A stretch of DNA of 64,000 nt, from the NCBI RefSeq assembly GCF_002243515.1, contig NZ_CP022657.1, positions 2,905,001 through 2,969,000 on the forward strand, in the 5' to 3' direction. This DNA is from Tumebacillus algifaecis (GTDB taxonomy: Bacteria > Bacillota > Bacilli > Tumebacillales > Tumebacillaceae). Under the pieces are notes generated by a model. That model made no database searches and was not told the origin of the DNA. It saw only the letters and a list, made by a program, of their open reading frames with translations. Both the position numbers and the translations under genes were made by a program. Below are positions 1 to 9,566 of the stretch, piece by piece (positions within the stretch are counted from its first letter, which is position 1; each line of letters opens with the position of its first letter).

Positions 1-724
1 ACAGCATCGTTTGACGGCCCCGTGTGGCCATCACTTCGACAGGCATACAACCTTCAAAGAAAATCTCTTTTTCAAATTCTTTTAACGGCACAACTTCTGC
101 CGTGATCAGCGCTTCGTAAAAAGCATTGTATTCCTCTTCGGTCAGCGGGCAGTTGATATATGCAGCTTCCCCTTTGTCATAGCGGGATGCGATATACGCC
201 TTCTCAAAGTTGATCGACTCTTTGTTGATGATCGGCGCAGCTGCATCATAGAAATACAAATACTCTTCACCGGTCATTTCCAAAATCGCTTTTGACAACA
301 TAGGAGACGTCAGCGGTCCGCTTGCGATGATCACGATGCCGTCTTGTGGAATCTCGGTGACTTCATCGCGGATGACATTGATGTTCGGATGTTCCATCAC
401 ACGGCGAGTCACTTCTCCCGAAAAGACATCGCGATCTACAGCCAGTGCACCGCCTGCCGGTACGGCTGTCCGATCTGCGGACGAGATGATCACCGAGTCC
501 AGACGACGCATCTCTTCTTTCAAAAGGCCGACCGCATTGGTCAAGCTCGCTCCACGCAGGGAGTTGGAACAGACAAGCTCAGCAAAATTCTCCGTTTTAT
601 GAGCATCGGTAGCACGAACGGGGCGCATTTCATACAAGTTTACCTTGTGGCCGCGCTTTGCAATCTGCCACGCAGCCTCCGACCCTGCCAGACCCGCCCC
701 GATTACTGTGATCGGTTGTGTCAT
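1..724 (-). CDS. trmFO: tRNA (uracil-54-C5)-methyltransferase, folate-dependent (5' part; gene runs off the window)
   Basis: TrmFO makes ribothymidine at U54 of the tRNA T loop using methylenetetrahydrofolate and FAD. About 241 N-terminal codons are visible, starting at the ATG at 724-722 behind a GGAG Shine-Dalgarno; family members are about 435-440 residues, so the rest lies left of base 1. The FAD-binding GAGLAG is at residues 9-14. The conserved Cys in VCSNSLRG (residue 52) and the Cys in EGCMP near residue 225 match the two functional cysteines known in the family (knowledge). The gene follows topA, as in Bacillus, but an intrinsic terminator separates the two, so it may have its own promoter or depend on readthrough. 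Confidence 0.95.
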   Translation of the reverse strand, partial: MTQPITVIGAGLAGSEAAWQIAKRGHKVNLYEMRPVRATDAHKTENFAELVCSNSLRGASLTNAVGLLKEEMRRLDSVIISSADRTAVPAGGALAVDRDVFSGEVTRRVMEHPNINVIRDEVTEIPQDGIVIIASGPLTSPMLSKAILEMTGEEYLYFYDAAAPIINKESINFEKAYIASRYDKGEAAYINCPLTEEEYNAFYEALITAEVVPLKEFEKEIFFEGCMPVEVMATRGRQTML

Positions 725-746
725 GATGAATTCTCCTTTCGTATCA

Positions 747-775
747 CAAAAAACAGGGGCAAACTACCCCTGTTT
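747..775 (-). terminator. Intrinsic terminator after topA
   Basis: A nine-base-pair stem (751-759 with 767-775) with a seven-base loop is followed on the minus strand by a run of T (complement of 748-753). The topA stop codon TAG (766-764) lies inside the loop, so terminator and coding end overlap. Confidence 0.8.
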
Positions 776-2872
776 GCCCTCTGTGGTCACTTCTTCTTTA
801 TGATTGCATTCCGCTCCCGAACACTGGATAACTTCCTTACCTTCACCTTTTCCGGTTCGTTTTATGACCAGCGGTTCGCCACATTCCGGACAGGCCTTGC
901 CAGACGGACGATCCCAGATGATAAAGTCGCATTCCGGATAGCGATCACAACCAAAGAATACGCGTCTGCGCTTACCTTTTCGCTCGACCAACTGGCCTTC
1001 TTTGCATTTGGGGCAGCCCACACCGATCTCTTTTAAGATCGGCTTGGTGTTCCGGCAGTCCGGGAAGCCTGGGCACGCTAAAAACTTGCCGTAGCGGCCA
1101 TGTTTATACACCATCAGTTTCCCACATTTTTCGCAGGGAACGTCCGATACCTCTTCTTGCAACTCCACATGCTTCATTTCTTCTTCAGCGATGCGCAGAT
1201 GCTTTTCAAAGTCCCCGTAGAATTCACCGAGCACTTTTACCCAATCGATATCGCCTTCTTCCACTTCGTCCAGTTCCTGCTCGATGGTAGAAGTGAAATC
1301 GACGTCGATGATTTGAGGGAAAAATTCCTCCATCATCTCATGTACAATCTCGCCAAGCTCGGTCGGTACAAACCGTTTTTCCTCCAAAAGCACGTACCCG
1401 CGCTTTTGAATCGTTTCTAATGTCGGCGCATAGGTAGACGGGCGACCGATGCCGATCTCCTCCATCGTCTTGACGAGACGGGCTTCCGTATATCGTGGCG
1501 GCGGCTGAGTGAAGTGCTGTTTCGGCTCGATTTCCGGATCGATCAGCTGCTGACCTTCTGCCATCTGCGGCAGGAATTTTTCGTCATCCTCTTTTCCTTC
1601 GTCATTTCCTTCAATATATAAGGTCATGAAGCCCGGAAATTTGATCTTCGAACCGGTCGCACGAAAACGTGTCTCCCCAGCTGTAATATCGACAGTCATC
1701 GTGTCGAGCACGGCCGAAGACATCTGCGACGCGACAAAACGATCCCAAATCAATTTGTAGAGGCGAAATTGGTCTCGGCTCAAAAATTCCTTGACCTTGT
1801 CCGGGTGGCGCAACACAGAAGTCGGACGCACCGCTTCATGCGCTTCTTGGGCACCTTTGGACTTTGTCGCATAGTTGCGCGGCTCAGCCGGGTAATAATC
1901 GGCGCCATATTCTTCGACGATATACTCTTTTGCTTCATCCTGCGCAACCTGCGAAATGCGAACAGAGTCGGTACGCATATACGTGATCAAACCGACCGTT
2001 CCTTCCCCCCCAATGTCAATCCCTTCATAGAGTTGCTGAGCGAGAGACATCGTTTTGGAAGCGCGATAATTTAATTTGCGCGCCGCTTCCTGTTGCAACG
2101 TGGAGGTGGTAAAAGGTGCAGAGGGATTGCGTTTGCGCTCGGTCATTTTGATCGACTGCACGATCCAGTTCTGACCTGCGATCATCTTCTGGATCTCCAG
2201 CACATCGCTTTCCGTTTTCAGTTCTTTCTTCTCATCTCCGAAACCGTGGAATCTTGCTTCAAATTTACTTTTCTCAATTTTGAATTGAGCGGTAAGCGTC
2301 CAGTATTCTTCCGGCTCAAACGCGCGAATTTCATGCTCGCGGTCGATGATCAAACGTGCCGCAACCGACTGCACGCGACCTGCCGACAGCCCTTTTTTTA
2401 CTTTCTTCCATAGAAGTGGGCTGATCTGATAGCCCACGAGACGGTCTAAAATCCGACGCGCCTGCTGAGCATTGACCAGATTCATATTGATGGAGCGCGG
2501 ATGTTTAAACGCTTCTTTTACCGCATCCTTGGTGATCTCGTTAAACACGACACGGCACGGAGCCGCAGTGTCCACGTCCAAGATATGTGCGAGATGCCAA
2601 GCAATCGCTTCCCCTTCGCGGTCGGGGTCGGCCGCCAGAAAAACGGCTTTTGCCTTTTTGCGGGCATCCCGCAACTCTTTCAAAATGTCGCCTTTTCCAC
2701 GTATGGTTATGTATTTCGGAGAGAAGTCGTCTTCCACAGCAACACCAAGCTGCGATTTGGGCAGATCACGGACGTGGCCCATCGAGGCCTTGACCACATA
2801 TTTCTTGCCGAGATACTTGCCGATCGTCTTTGCTTTGGCGGGAGACTCGACAATAACGAGATAGTCGGACAC
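764..2872 (-). CDS. topA: DNA topoisomerase I (type IA)
   Basis: The enzyme relaxes negative supercoils through a 5'-phosphotyrosyl intermediate. It has 702 residues, close to the usual 690. The N-terminal Toprim domain carries VESPAKAK with Glu9 and the DPDRE metal site at 82-86. The catalytic Tyr is in [10 protein letters not shown] (Tyr298). Three C-terminal four-cysteine zinc ribbons lie at about 580-700 (CxxC pairs in CEKCG, CPKC, CPECG). The start is GTG at 2872 behind GGGGGAGAGG. It lies downstream of dprA with a 373-base gap that may hold its own promoter. The dprA-topA-trmFO order matches Bacillus. Confidence 0.97.
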   Translation of the reverse strand: MSDYLVIVESPAKAKTIGKYLGKKYVVKASMGHVRDLPKSQLGVAVEDDFSPKYITIRGKGDILKELRDARKKAKAVFLAADPDREGEAIAWHLAHILDVDTAAPCRVVFNEITKDAVKEAFKHPRSINMNLVNAQQARRILDRLVGYQISPLLWKKVKKGLSAGRVQSVAARLIIDREHEIRAFEPEEYWTLTAQFKIEKSKFEARFHGFGDEKKELKTESDVLEIQKMIAGQNWIVQSIKMTERKRNPSAPFTTSTLQQEAARKLNYRASKTMSLAQQLYEGIDIGGEGTVGLITYMRTDSVRISQVAQDEAKEYIVEEYGADYYPAEPRNYATKSKGAQEAHEAVRPTSVLRHPDKVKEFLSRDQFRLYKLIWDRFVASQMSSAVLDTMTVDITAGETRFRATGSKIKFPGFMTLYIEGNDEGKEDDEKFLPQMAEGQQLIDPEIEPKQHFTQPPPRYTEARLVKTMEEIGIGRPSTYAPTLETIQKRGYVLLEEKRFVPTELGEIVHEMMEEFFPQIIDVDFTSTIEQELDEVEEGDIDWVKVLGEFYGDFEKHLRIAEEEMKHVELQEEVSDVPCEKCGKLMVYKHGRYGKFLACPGFPDCRNTKPILKEIGVGCPKCKEGQLVERKGKRRRVFFGCDRYPECDFIIWDRPSGKACPECGEPLVIKRTGKGEGKEVIQCSGAECNHKEEVTTEGKQG

Positions 2873-3225
2873 GACCCTCTCCCCCTTTCTTTATGTAATA
2901 GAATGCGTTTTCATATGAAAATCAAGATGCTATGTACCAATATATATCACCGATAATCTGTTTGTCACGACTTATCGTGATTTTTATGGCAAACTCCTGC
3001 CATAGTCATTTCCAATCTGAGCCCTCCCCAAACCGATGCGAACTAGAAAGTTCTGCGAAATTCTTGACGCTTTTTCGAATAATAAACAAATGTTTTCGAT
3101 CAACATCGCCCCTTTCCGCTGCGTATCTTACAATTATTTTCTCGGGGTCCAATATGAACAGCAACCGGCTTCGAAAATGTGACAAACAACTGAATCGATG
3201 CGCTCACATCAAATCAAATCGATTG
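2873..3225. other. topA-dprA intergenic region
   Basis: No convincing gene is seen here. Two palindromes stand out: a perfect 14-base TTTTCATATGAAAA at 2908-2921, about 36 bases upstream of the topA start, and TCACGA-CTTA-TCGTGA at 2965-2980, which is followed by five T on the plus strand. The first lies where a topA promoter would be expected (TTGATT and TATTAC flank it on the minus strand at 19-base spacing), so it could be an operator; this is inference. Confidence 0.4.
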
Positions 3226-3245
3226 TCCCACCGCTTCAGGTGGGA
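3226..3245 (-). terminator. Weak stem-loop directly after dprA
   Basis: Seven base pairs (3226-3232 with 3239-3245) abut the dprA TAA. The minus-strand downstream sequence has no long T run, so termination would be inefficient. The plus-strand side is more T rich. Confidence 0.4.
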
Positions 3246-4358
3246 TTATTTTAGGATCGAAAGATAGCGGTTGCCAGGCAAAGCTGCAATTTTTCCTTGC
3301 AATTGCAAGCGAAGTAACGCGGTGTGGAGAGCGCCTTGGGGCATGCCAGTGCGGTGTAAAAGGACATCGAGATGAACTTCTTCGTGGCCGAGAATTTGTA
3401 GCAGGAGTTTGGCATCGGGGTCAAGAGTTTGTCGATCGGATGTTGAAGAGATGGTTGACGAGGTGATTGCACTGGAGGAAGCAGCACAGAGGAGTTCGTA
3501 GTCTTCGAGGATGTCCGAAGCCGCGAGGACAGGTTTCGCCCCGTGCTGGATCAGACGATTCGTACCGATGCTCATAGGGGAGGTGATCGGGCCTGGGACA
3601 GCGTATACGTCACGGCCTTGTTCAAGCGCTTGATCGGCGGTGATCAGCGATCCGCTCTTTTCTCCTGCTTCAATGACCAGTGTCGCTTGCGTGAGACCTG
3701 AGATGATGCGGTTGCGTATCGGGAAGTTTTGCGGCCGACCTGGAGTTAAGGGCGCCCATTCTGAGATGACCGCTCCGTGCCCATCAGCAATACGATGCGC
3801 TAAACGCATGTTTTCACGAGGATATATCTGTAAGAGTCCACTGCCAAGCACAGCGATCGTCTGACCGCCCGCTTTCAGCGTCGCGCCATGCGCCGCCGTA
3901 TCGATACCCCTCGCTAGACCTGAGACGATCGTCAACCCGCTCTGCACCAACTCGGTCACAAGTTTTTCTGTGACGAGCCTACCGTATGCGCTCAACGTTC
4001 TTGCCCCTACTACAGCAAGCGCATGACTGCCCGTTTTTGGAAGGTTGCCCATGACGAACAGCCCTGCAGGCGGGTCGTACAAAGCGCGGAGCATTTCAGG
4101 ATACTCAGCATCCATCTGGGAAATGTAGCGAATCCCATCCCGTTCAAACTGTTTGCGCATCGCCACTGGGTCAAATTGGGCTCGGGTCGATGCGAGTTCC
4201 CTCACGCTTTTGATTCGTACTCCTCCCTGTTGCAGCTCGCTTACATCAGCTTCCCAGACGCGCTGCCAACTGCCAAAATGATCGTGGAGTTTTCGAACGC
4301 TGACTGCGCCAACGCCTGGGCTGCACGACAACCAGAGCAATATATCTTCAGCACGCAC
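3246..4358 (-). CDS. dprA: DNA-processing protein DprA (Smf)
   Basis: DprA binds incoming single-stranded DNA during natural transformation and loads RecA. The product has 370 residues: an N-terminal helix-hairpin-like region (1-60), the Rossmann-like DprA core with VSGLARGIDTAAH and EAGEKSGSLITA, and a C-terminal winged-helix-like segment (about 300-370). The start is GTG at 4358, chosen because AAAGGGGG lies seven bases upstream. It follows sucD after a strong terminator. Together with comM in this window it points to a competence apparatus. Confidence 0.96.
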   Translation of the reverse strand: MRAEDILLWLSCSPGVGAVSVRKLHDHFGSWQRVWEADVSELQQGGVRIKSVRELASTRAQFDPVAMRKQFERDGIRYISQMDAEYPEMLRALYDPPAGLFVMGNLPKTGSHALAVVGARTLSAYGRLVTEKLVTELVQSGLTIVSGLARGIDTAAHGATLKAGGQTIAVLGSGLLQIYPRENMRLAHRIADGHGAVISEWAPLTPGRPQNFPIRNRIISGLTQATLVIEAGEKSGSLITADQALEQGRDVYAVPGPITSPMSIGTNRLIQHGAKPVLAASDILEDYELLCAASSSAITSSTISSTSDRQTLDPDAKLLLQILGHEEVHLDVLLHRTGMPQGALHTALLRLQLQGKIAALPGNRYLSILK

Positions 4359-4378
4359 AAACGTTCCCCCTTTCGGAT

Positions 4379-4409
4379 AAAAAAGAGAGACTCGCTATGA
4401 GTCTCTCTT
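4379..4409 (-). terminator. Intrinsic terminator after sucD
   Basis: An 11-base-pair perfect stem (4383-4393 with 4399-4409) and a five-base loop are followed by six T on the minus strand. It separates sucCD from dprA. Confidence 0.9.
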
Positions 4410-4431
4410 GCATGAATGGCTGATTCAAGCC

Positions 4432-5334
4432 TTATTTCACGGTCACTTTCTCAAGCATACCTTTTTCGTTGAGCAGTTCGACCATGGTGGAACCGAGATC
4501 GGACGGGGTCGGAGCAACTTTGATGCCGGCTGCTTCCATCGCGGCGATCTTTTCAGCTGCGGTGCCTTTACCACCAGAGATAATTGCGCCCGCATGGCCC
4601 ATGCGCTTGCCCGGAGGTGCAGTTGCACCTGCGATGAAGCCCACAACCGGCTTGGTGCAGTTAGCTGCGATCCATTCAGCCGCTTCTTCTTCAGCGGTAC
4701 CACCGATTTCACCGATCATGATGATCGCATCGGTATCTGGATCGTTTTGGAACAGTTCCAGCACGTCGATGAAGTTCGTTCCGTTGATCGGGTCGCCGCC
4801 GATACCGACTGCGGTAGATTGACCGATGTTCAGCGTGCTCAATTGGAACACCGCTTCATAGGTCAAGGTGCCGGAGCGAGAAACAACGCCCACGCGGCCC
4901 GGGGTGTGGATGTAGCCCGGCATGATGCCGATCTTGCACTCGCCCGGCGTGATGACGCCCGGGCAGTTCGGACCGATCAGGCGGGTGCGCTTTCCTTCCA
5001 TAAAGCGGCGCACTTTGATCATGTCCAAAACCGGAATGCCTTCGGTGATGCAGATGACAAGATCGAGGTCAGCGTCAACCGCTTCCATGATCGAGTCAGC
5101 CGCAAAAGCCGGCGGAACGTAGACGACAGACACGTTTGCGCCAGTCGCATTTTTAGCATCCAACACGGTATCGAATACCGGAATGCCTTCGATTTCGGTG
5201 CCGCCCTTGCCCGGCGTTACACCTGCAACCATGTTCGTTCCATATTCAATCGCTTGCTTCGTATGGAAAAGGCCCGTTTTACCCGTGATGCCTTGGGTCA
5301 TGACCTTCGTATCTTTGTTAATCAAGATAGACAT
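4432..5334 (-). CDS. sucD: Succinate-CoA ligase, alpha subunit
   Basis: With SucC this TCA-cycle enzyme interconverts succinyl-CoA and succinate with nucleotide triphosphate formation. The 300-residue product has a CoA-binding Rossmann fold (GITGKTG at 15-21), PNCPGVI near 122, and the phosphohistidine in MGHAGA (His247). Length is typical. It is encoded 24 bases after sucC in a two-gene operon closed by a strong terminator. The sucCD-dprA-topA order is the Bacillus one. Confidence 0.98.
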   Translation of the reverse strand: MSILINKDTKVMTQGITGKTGLFHTKQAIEYGTNMVAGVTPGKGGTEIEGIPVFDTVLDAKNATGANVSVVYVPPAFAADSIMEAVDADLDLVICITEGIPVLDMIKVRRFMEGKRTRLIGPNCPGVITPGECKIGIMPGYIHTPGRVGVVSRSGTLTYEAVFQLSTLNIGQSTAVGIGGDPINGTNFIDVLELFQNDPDTDAIIMIGEIGGTAEEEAAEWIAANCTKPVVGFIAGATAPPGKRMGHAGAIISGGKGTAAEKIAAMEAAGIKVAPTPSDLGSTMVELLNEKGMLEKVTVK

Positions 5335-5358
5335 TTGGGTTACCCTCCTCCGCTCGTA

Positions 5359-6516
5359 TTACTTCACCAATGCGACGATCTTTTGAGCTGCGTCAGCCAA
5401 GCTGTCCGCCGCGACAATGTTCAGACCGGACTCGTTCAAGATCTTCTTACCAAGCTCAACGTTGGTGCCTTCAAGACGAACGACGAGCGGGTGGCTGAGA
5501 CCGATTTCTTTAGCAGCTGCAATAACACCTTCTGCGATGGTGTCACACTTCATGATGCCGCCGAAAATGTTGACCAGAATCCCTTTGACGTTTTCGTCAG
5601 ACAGGATGATTTTGAACGCAGCGGTAACTTTCTCAGTGGTCGCACCGCCCCCTACATCAAGGAAGTTCGCCGGGGTGCCGCCAAAGTGTTGGATGGTGTC
5701 CATCGTCGCCATCGCAAGACCTGCACCGTTTACCATGCAGCCGATGTTACCATCAAGTGCGATGTAGGTCAGGTCGAACTTGGAAGCCTCGATCTCTTTC
5801 GGATCTTCTTCTTCGAAGTCGCGCAGATCGAGGATGTCGCTGTGGCGGAACAGTGCGTTAGAATCGAAGTTCAACTTCGCATCCAATGCTACAACACGGC
5901 CATCGCCAGTGACGACCAGCGGGTTGATTTCAGCGATCGAGCAGTCGTTGTCAACAAATGCGTTGTAAAGCCCGGTCATGAATTTAACCGCTTGCTTGAC
6001 CAGTTCTTTCGGAATGTTGATCGCGTACGCAAGCTTTTGCGCTTGGAACGGAGCCAGACCTACAGCCGGGTCGATCGCTTCTTTAAAGATCTTCTCCGGA
6101 GTCGCTGCTGCCACTTCTTCGATCTCGGTGCCGCCTTCTTCAGACGCCATCATGACGACGCGCTGTGTCGCACGGTCAACGACCAGACCGATGTAGTATT
6201 CTTTCTTGATGTCGGAGAGCTCCTCGATCAGAAGACGGTTCACCACTTTGCCTTCCGGACCTGTTTGGTGGGTGACGAGGGTCATGCCGAGAATTTGCTC
6301 TGCATATGTACGTACTTCATCAACGCTCTTGCCAAGCTTAACGCCGCCTGCCTTACCGCGACCGCCAGCGTGGATCTGTGCTTTTACTACAGCTTTGCCG
6401 CCCAGTTCTTCAGCGATCTGTGCTGCTTCATCTACCGTAAAGGCCACGCGGCCGTTCGGAACCGCGACGCCATACTTTTTCAAGACAGCTTTGCCTTGAT
6501 ACTCATGGATGTTCAT
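5359..6516 (-). CDS. sucC: Succinate-CoA ligase, beta subunit
   Basis: The product has 385 residues: an ATP-grasp nucleotide-binding N-terminal half ([15 protein letters not shown] near 45-60) and a C-terminal succinyl-CoA synthetase domain with GGIMKCD and VRLEGTN. The ATG at 6516 has a GGAGGA ribosome site. It is the first gene of the sucCD operon. The upstream 113 bases up to the small zinc-ribbon gene hold the likely promoter, but no clear -35/-10 pair was found. Confidence 0.98.
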   Translation of the reverse strand: MNIHEYQGKAVLKKYGVAVPNGRVAFTVDEAAQIAEELGGKAVVKAQIHAGGRGKAGGVKLGKSVDEVRTYAEQILGMTLVTHQTGPEGKVVNRLLIEELSDIKKEYYIGLVVDRATQRVVMMASEEGGTEIEEVAAATPEKIFKEAIDPAVGLAPFQAQKLAYAINIPKELVKQAVKFMTGLYNAFVDNDCSIAEINPLVVTGDGRVVALDAKLNFDSNALFRHSDILDLRDFEEEDPKEIEASKFDLTYIALDGNIGCMVNGAGLAMATMDTIQHFGGTPANFLDVGGGATTEKVTAAFKIILSDENVKGILVNIFGGIMKCDTIAEGVIAAAKEIGLSHPLVVRLEGTNVELGKKILNESGLNIVAADSLADAAQKIVALVK

Positions 6517-6629
6517 TCCGCTTCCTCCTCCACTTGATTCGTGAAAAATGGTACATCGTCAAACAAAACTTCTATATTCGACCTATTTCGCGTGAATCCT
6601 GCAAGAAACGACAAAACGATGACAAATTC

Positions 6630-6794
6630 TTAGCGGAATTTCTGATCGCTCTCGTACTGTACCTTGCGTTCGCAAAGACCACAGATATAAGTGGTATTGC
6701 CTTCCTTGGCAGTTTGTAACTGCTCGGCAGACGTTGCGTCCGCTTCATGGGTCGTACCGCACAACGAACAGCGAAGCATATACTCCTGATTCAT
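6630..6794 (-). CDS. Small zinc-ribbon protein, YlaI/DUF2197-like
   Basis: A 54-codon gene with ATG at 6794 and an AAAGGAGTGA ribosome site. The sequence has two CxxC knuckles, RCSLCG (residues 9-12) and ICGLCE (38-41), so it should bind one zinc ion. The spacing and size resemble the short B. subtilis YlaI family; this match is from memory and not tested. It is oriented with sucC but 113 bases upstream, so it is probably a separate small transcript. Function is unknown. Confidence 0.75.
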   Translation of the reverse strand: MNQEYMLRCSLCGTTHEADATSAEQLQTAKEGNTTYICGLCERKVQYESDQKFR

Positions 6795-6871
6795 CTGACG
6801 TCACTCCTTTGAATTCGATACAGATGAGCCTAGTATGCTGCTCCTCATCCTCTGAGATGCTCGCACCTTGA

Positions 6872-7108
6872 CTAGTTCAGTTTCTTGACAGGTTTATCGA
6901 TCAGGCCGGACTTGTCGCTGGACCACTCATGGTCGTCCATGATGTCGAGGATGCGGGCGACCACTTCTGCGATCGTATCGCGTCCATACAGGTCATCGCC
7001 CAGTTCCTTCTCCATCGCGTCAATCTGCTCGGTGACAAACTTTTCATCAAGATACAGTTCGTCAACGACTTTCTTGATCACCATAGCGCGAACGGAAGCT
7101 TTATCCAT
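6872..7108 (-). CDS. Hypothetical 78-residue acidic protein
   Basis: I do not recognise this protein. The likely start is the ATG at 7108, nine bases after AAGGGG; an in-frame GTG at 7129 would add seven residues. The product is mostly predicted helix, rich in Asp, Glu and Val, with no Cys, no signal peptide and no membrane segment. It lies between the small zinc-ribbon gene and a divergent nitroreductase and is probably monocistronic. Confidence 0.6.
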   Translation of the reverse strand: MDKASVRAMVIKKVVDELYLDEKFVTEQIDAMEKELGDDLYGRDTIAEVVARILDIMDDHEWSSDKSGLIDKPVKKLN

Positions 7109-7266
7109 CCCGCGTAGCCCCTTCCACACACATCTATCTTAGGATAATCCAACCTACTAGAAAATACAAACCTGATTCCACTGCTGAATTAAATTCGGAA
7201 TACTAAAACTTCTGTATGACGGAATATACAAATAGAGATACTTTGGATACTTGGAAAGGGGAGTTT

Positions 7267-7755
7267 ATGATGAATGTGACAGGCGCGATTCTTACACGGC
7301 GTACGATCAAACAATTTAAACCGGACCCCGTGCCGATGGAGAACGTGCTGGCGTGGCTATCGACAGCCGCCTATGCTCCGAACCACCGCATGACGGAGCC
7401 TTGGGAGGTCTATGTGGTCGGTCCCAGCACACGAGCAAACTTGAAACACAAGAATGATTTCGGCGGTGCACCGCTTTTGTTGGCGGTGGCATCAACACCC
7501 GCGAAAACGTCGGTCGATCGCGATGAACACCTGGTTGCGACCGCTTGCTTCATTCAAAATTTCATGCTGGCCGCGCACGCCGAAGGCGTCGGCACCGGCT
7601 GGTCATCGCTTGGCGCCTCACCTCGCGTGCGCGAATTGCTCGCCTTGCCACAGGGACAAGAGATCATCGGCTTCCTTCCCGTCGGGTATCCGCTGGAGGT
7701 ACCAGAACCCAAGCTGCGTACACCAATTGAGCAAAAACTGCACGACTTGCCGTAA
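7267..7755 (+). CDS. Nitroreductase family protein
   Basis: A flavin (FMN) oxidoreductase of the short, YdjA-like type, about 162 residues. The N-terminal motif RRTIKQFKPDPV with the catalytic-site Arg pair, the FMN-contacting PNHR segment (about 38-41) and the C-terminal GFLPVGYP support this. Likely starts are the tandem ATGs at 7267 and 7270 behind AAGGGGAG; the upstream in-frame extension from 7216 has no ribosome site. The substrate cannot be inferred. It converges on the lipoprotein gene across a shared terminator. Confidence 0.88.
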   Translation: MMNVTGAILTRRTIKQFKPDPVPMENVLAWLSTAAYAPNHRMTEPWEVYVVGPSTRANLKHKNDFGGAPLLLAVASTPAKTSVDRDEHLVATACFIQNFMLAAHAEGVGTGWSSLGASPRVRELLALPQGQEIIGFLPVGYPLEVPEPKLRTPIEQKLHDLP

Positions 7756-7775
7756 CAAACGTTGTTCCCCTCCAT

Positions 7776-7817
7776 ACAAAAAGACAGCCGCGCCGATCTA
7801 GACGGGTGTCTTTTTGT
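7776..7817. terminator. Bidirectional terminator between the nitroreductase and lipoprotein genes
   Basis: ACAAAAAGACA at 7776-7786 pairs with TGTCTTTTTGT at 7807-7817 around an internal GC-rich segment, giving A/T tracts on both sides suitable for the two convergent genes. Confidence 0.8.
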
Positions 7818-7822
7818 GCTTA

Positions 7823-8266
7823 CTATTTGATCTCGTTGATCGCGGCGTAGGTCCGGTCCGGTGCAGTATCGAGCAGATACCAGTTGCCTTGTAACTCAAA
7901 GCGATCCGCGTAGACGTTGATGCTGATCTTTTCGGTTCCTACGTCAAAAATGAATGTGACCATCGGCACTGTTTTCTGGACGAGACGTCCCTCCTCGGCA
8001 GGCAATGCTTTGCCTTCCTTTAACACCGGGACGAGGTTTGCCACTTTCGCCTTCGCGTCCGCGCCTTCGAATCTCCATGTCTTCGGCAGGTCTGATCCTG
8101 CCTTGGTAGTCATGACAAACTTTGTCGTTTGAAGCAGGTCGTCAAACGTGACCGCCTCCCCTACCGCCTGTTCCTGATGGGCCGGCTTCGGCTGCTCGGC
8201 AGTCATCGGCGCACATCCGGTCAACATCAGTCCTGCGCAAAGTCCCGCTGCGATCAATCGTTTCAT
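7823..8266 (-). CDS. Putative lipoprotein
   Basis: A 147-residue protein with a classic lipoprotein signal: MKRL, a hydrophobic stretch, then lipobox LTGC with the lipidated Cys at residue 18. The mature part has no recognised family. It contains a region like small substrate or regulatory periplasmic domains (VTFIFDVGTEKISINVY), which is speculative. It starts two bases after the MFS transporter stop codon, so the two are one transcript and may work together. Confidence 0.8.
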   Translation of the reverse strand: MKRLIAAGLCAGLMLTGCAPMTAEQPKPAHQEQAVGEAVTFDDLLQTTKFVMTTKAGSDLPKTWRFEGADAKAKVANLVPVLKEGKALPAEEGRLVQKTVPMVTFIFDVGTEKISINVYADRFELQGNWYLLDTAPDRTYAAINEIK

Positions 8267-8268
8267 TG

Positions 8269-9498
8269 CTATGCCCTCCGTTCTGTCGCTTCGCTCGTTG
8301 CCGTGCTATGGTCGGTGTCCTTGACGGCAAATTTCAACCACAACGCGTTACCTAGCATTGTACACGTTGCAATAAGAAAGAGCGAGCTAATCCCGAACAC
8401 TCCTCCGATAAAACCGCCCACATTCGGCCCGCACAGATTCCCTAGAAACATGGCCGATGTGTTGTAACCGAACATTCGCCCCTGCACTTCGGTCGGCACC
8501 CGCGAACGGATCAAGGAATTGACTTGCGGCAACAGACCGCCAATACACATGCCAAGTCCGAAACGGCAGAGCATCAGTTGCCACGGTGAGGTGACGAACG
8601 CTTGCGGGATATAGAACAGAGCGGCTCCGCACATCGCGATCAGCAATACTTTTTTGTAGCCGATCCGATCGCCTAGCTTGCCAAGACGCGGTGAGAAAAT
8701 GATGTTGGCAATCCCTGTACAAGCGGTGATCAACCCGGCGATCAGCGCAACGTTTTCTGCGCTCGGTGCAAGCTGTGACACATAGATCGACATCATCGGA
8801 TCGACCATCATCATCGAAAATGAGATCAAAAACGAAACGATCAGCACCGGCCAGACCATCTTCAGATGACCGAGCATTTCAAAGTGCTTGCGCTCCCCTT
8901 TGATCTTTTTGGCAGCCGGTTCTGGTTTTTTGAACTCCTCTTTTACAAATACGGTCACGATGATCGTCGCGCAGATCAGCAGACCTGCGGTGAACCAAAA
9001 TACACTTCGGAACCCTAAAAAATGGGCTAACACTCCGCCGACGAGCGGACCGATGATCTGGCCGGACACCGCACCGGTCTGTAACGTGCCGAGCGCATAA
9101 CCGACATGCTCCTTTGGCGTGTTCGTCGCCATCAGCGCTATCGCTGCCGGGATAAATCCAGAGATGATCCCCATCGCCAAACGCAGTGAGAACAATTGCT
9201 CAACCGATGTGACAAACCCCATCAGCGCCATGACGATCGACATCCCCACCGCACTGCGCAACAACATCACCTTGCGTCCCGTCCGATCGGACAGCGCTCC
9301 CCAGATCGGTGCAAAGATCGCTGAGGTCATAAATGTGCCGGAGAAGACTAACCCTGCCCATCGCGTCAAATCCTGCGGATCGGTGATCCCCAGATCCCCA
9401 ATGTACAAGGGCAAAAATGGCATGACCAAACTCATACCCATCATCACGGTAAAGTTAGCAAACCACAACACGACCAGGTTGCGTTTCCAAAGTTGCAT
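8269..9498 (-). CDS. MFS multidrug-type efflux transporter
   Basis: A 409-residue membrane protein with twelve predicted helices. It resembles the TetA/MdtG-type drug:H+ antiporters: start FANFTVMMGMSLVMPFLPLYI, loop 2-3 motif GALSDRTGRKVMLLRS (the MFS motif A, about 65-80), and the weaker second copy RLGKLGDRIGYKK after helix 8. The substrate is not predictable. It is followed directly by the lipoprotein gene and faces a divergent plus-strand gene whose promoter shares the 68-base gap. Confidence 0.9.
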   Translation of the reverse strand: MQLWKRNLVVLWFANFTVMMGMSLVMPFLPLYIGDLGITDPQDLTRWAGLVFSGTFMTSAIFAPIWGALSDRTGRKVMLLRSAVGMSIVMALMGFVTSVEQLFSLRLAMGIISGFIPAAIALMATNTPKEHVGYALGTLQTGAVSGQIIGPLVGGVLAHFLGFRSVFWFTAGLLICATIIVTVFVKEEFKKPEPAAKKIKGERKHFEMLGHLKMVWPVLIVSFLISFSMMMVDPMMSIYVSQLAPSAENVALIAGLITACTGIANIIFSPRLGKLGDRIGYKKVLLIAMCGAALFYIPQAFVTSPWQLMLCRFGLGMCIGGLLPQVNSLIRSRVPTEVQGRMFGYNTSAMFLGNLCGPNVGGFIGGVFGISSLFLIATCTMLGNALWLKFAVKDTDHSTATSEATERRA

Positions 9499-9566
9499 GG
9501 ACTTTCCTTCTTTCTATGATGTACAATCACCTCAGAAGACTACTTATAAAGGAGTGAAAATTTCAG

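Noticed and set aside
344-1036. 230-codon plus-strand frame
   Set aside because: It is antisense to trmFO and topA and has no ribosome site; high GC third positions of the opposite genes explain it.
4408-6537. 709-codon plus-strand frame across sucCD
   Set aside because: It is a long antisense frame over two clear minus-strand genes, with no start signal or known domain.
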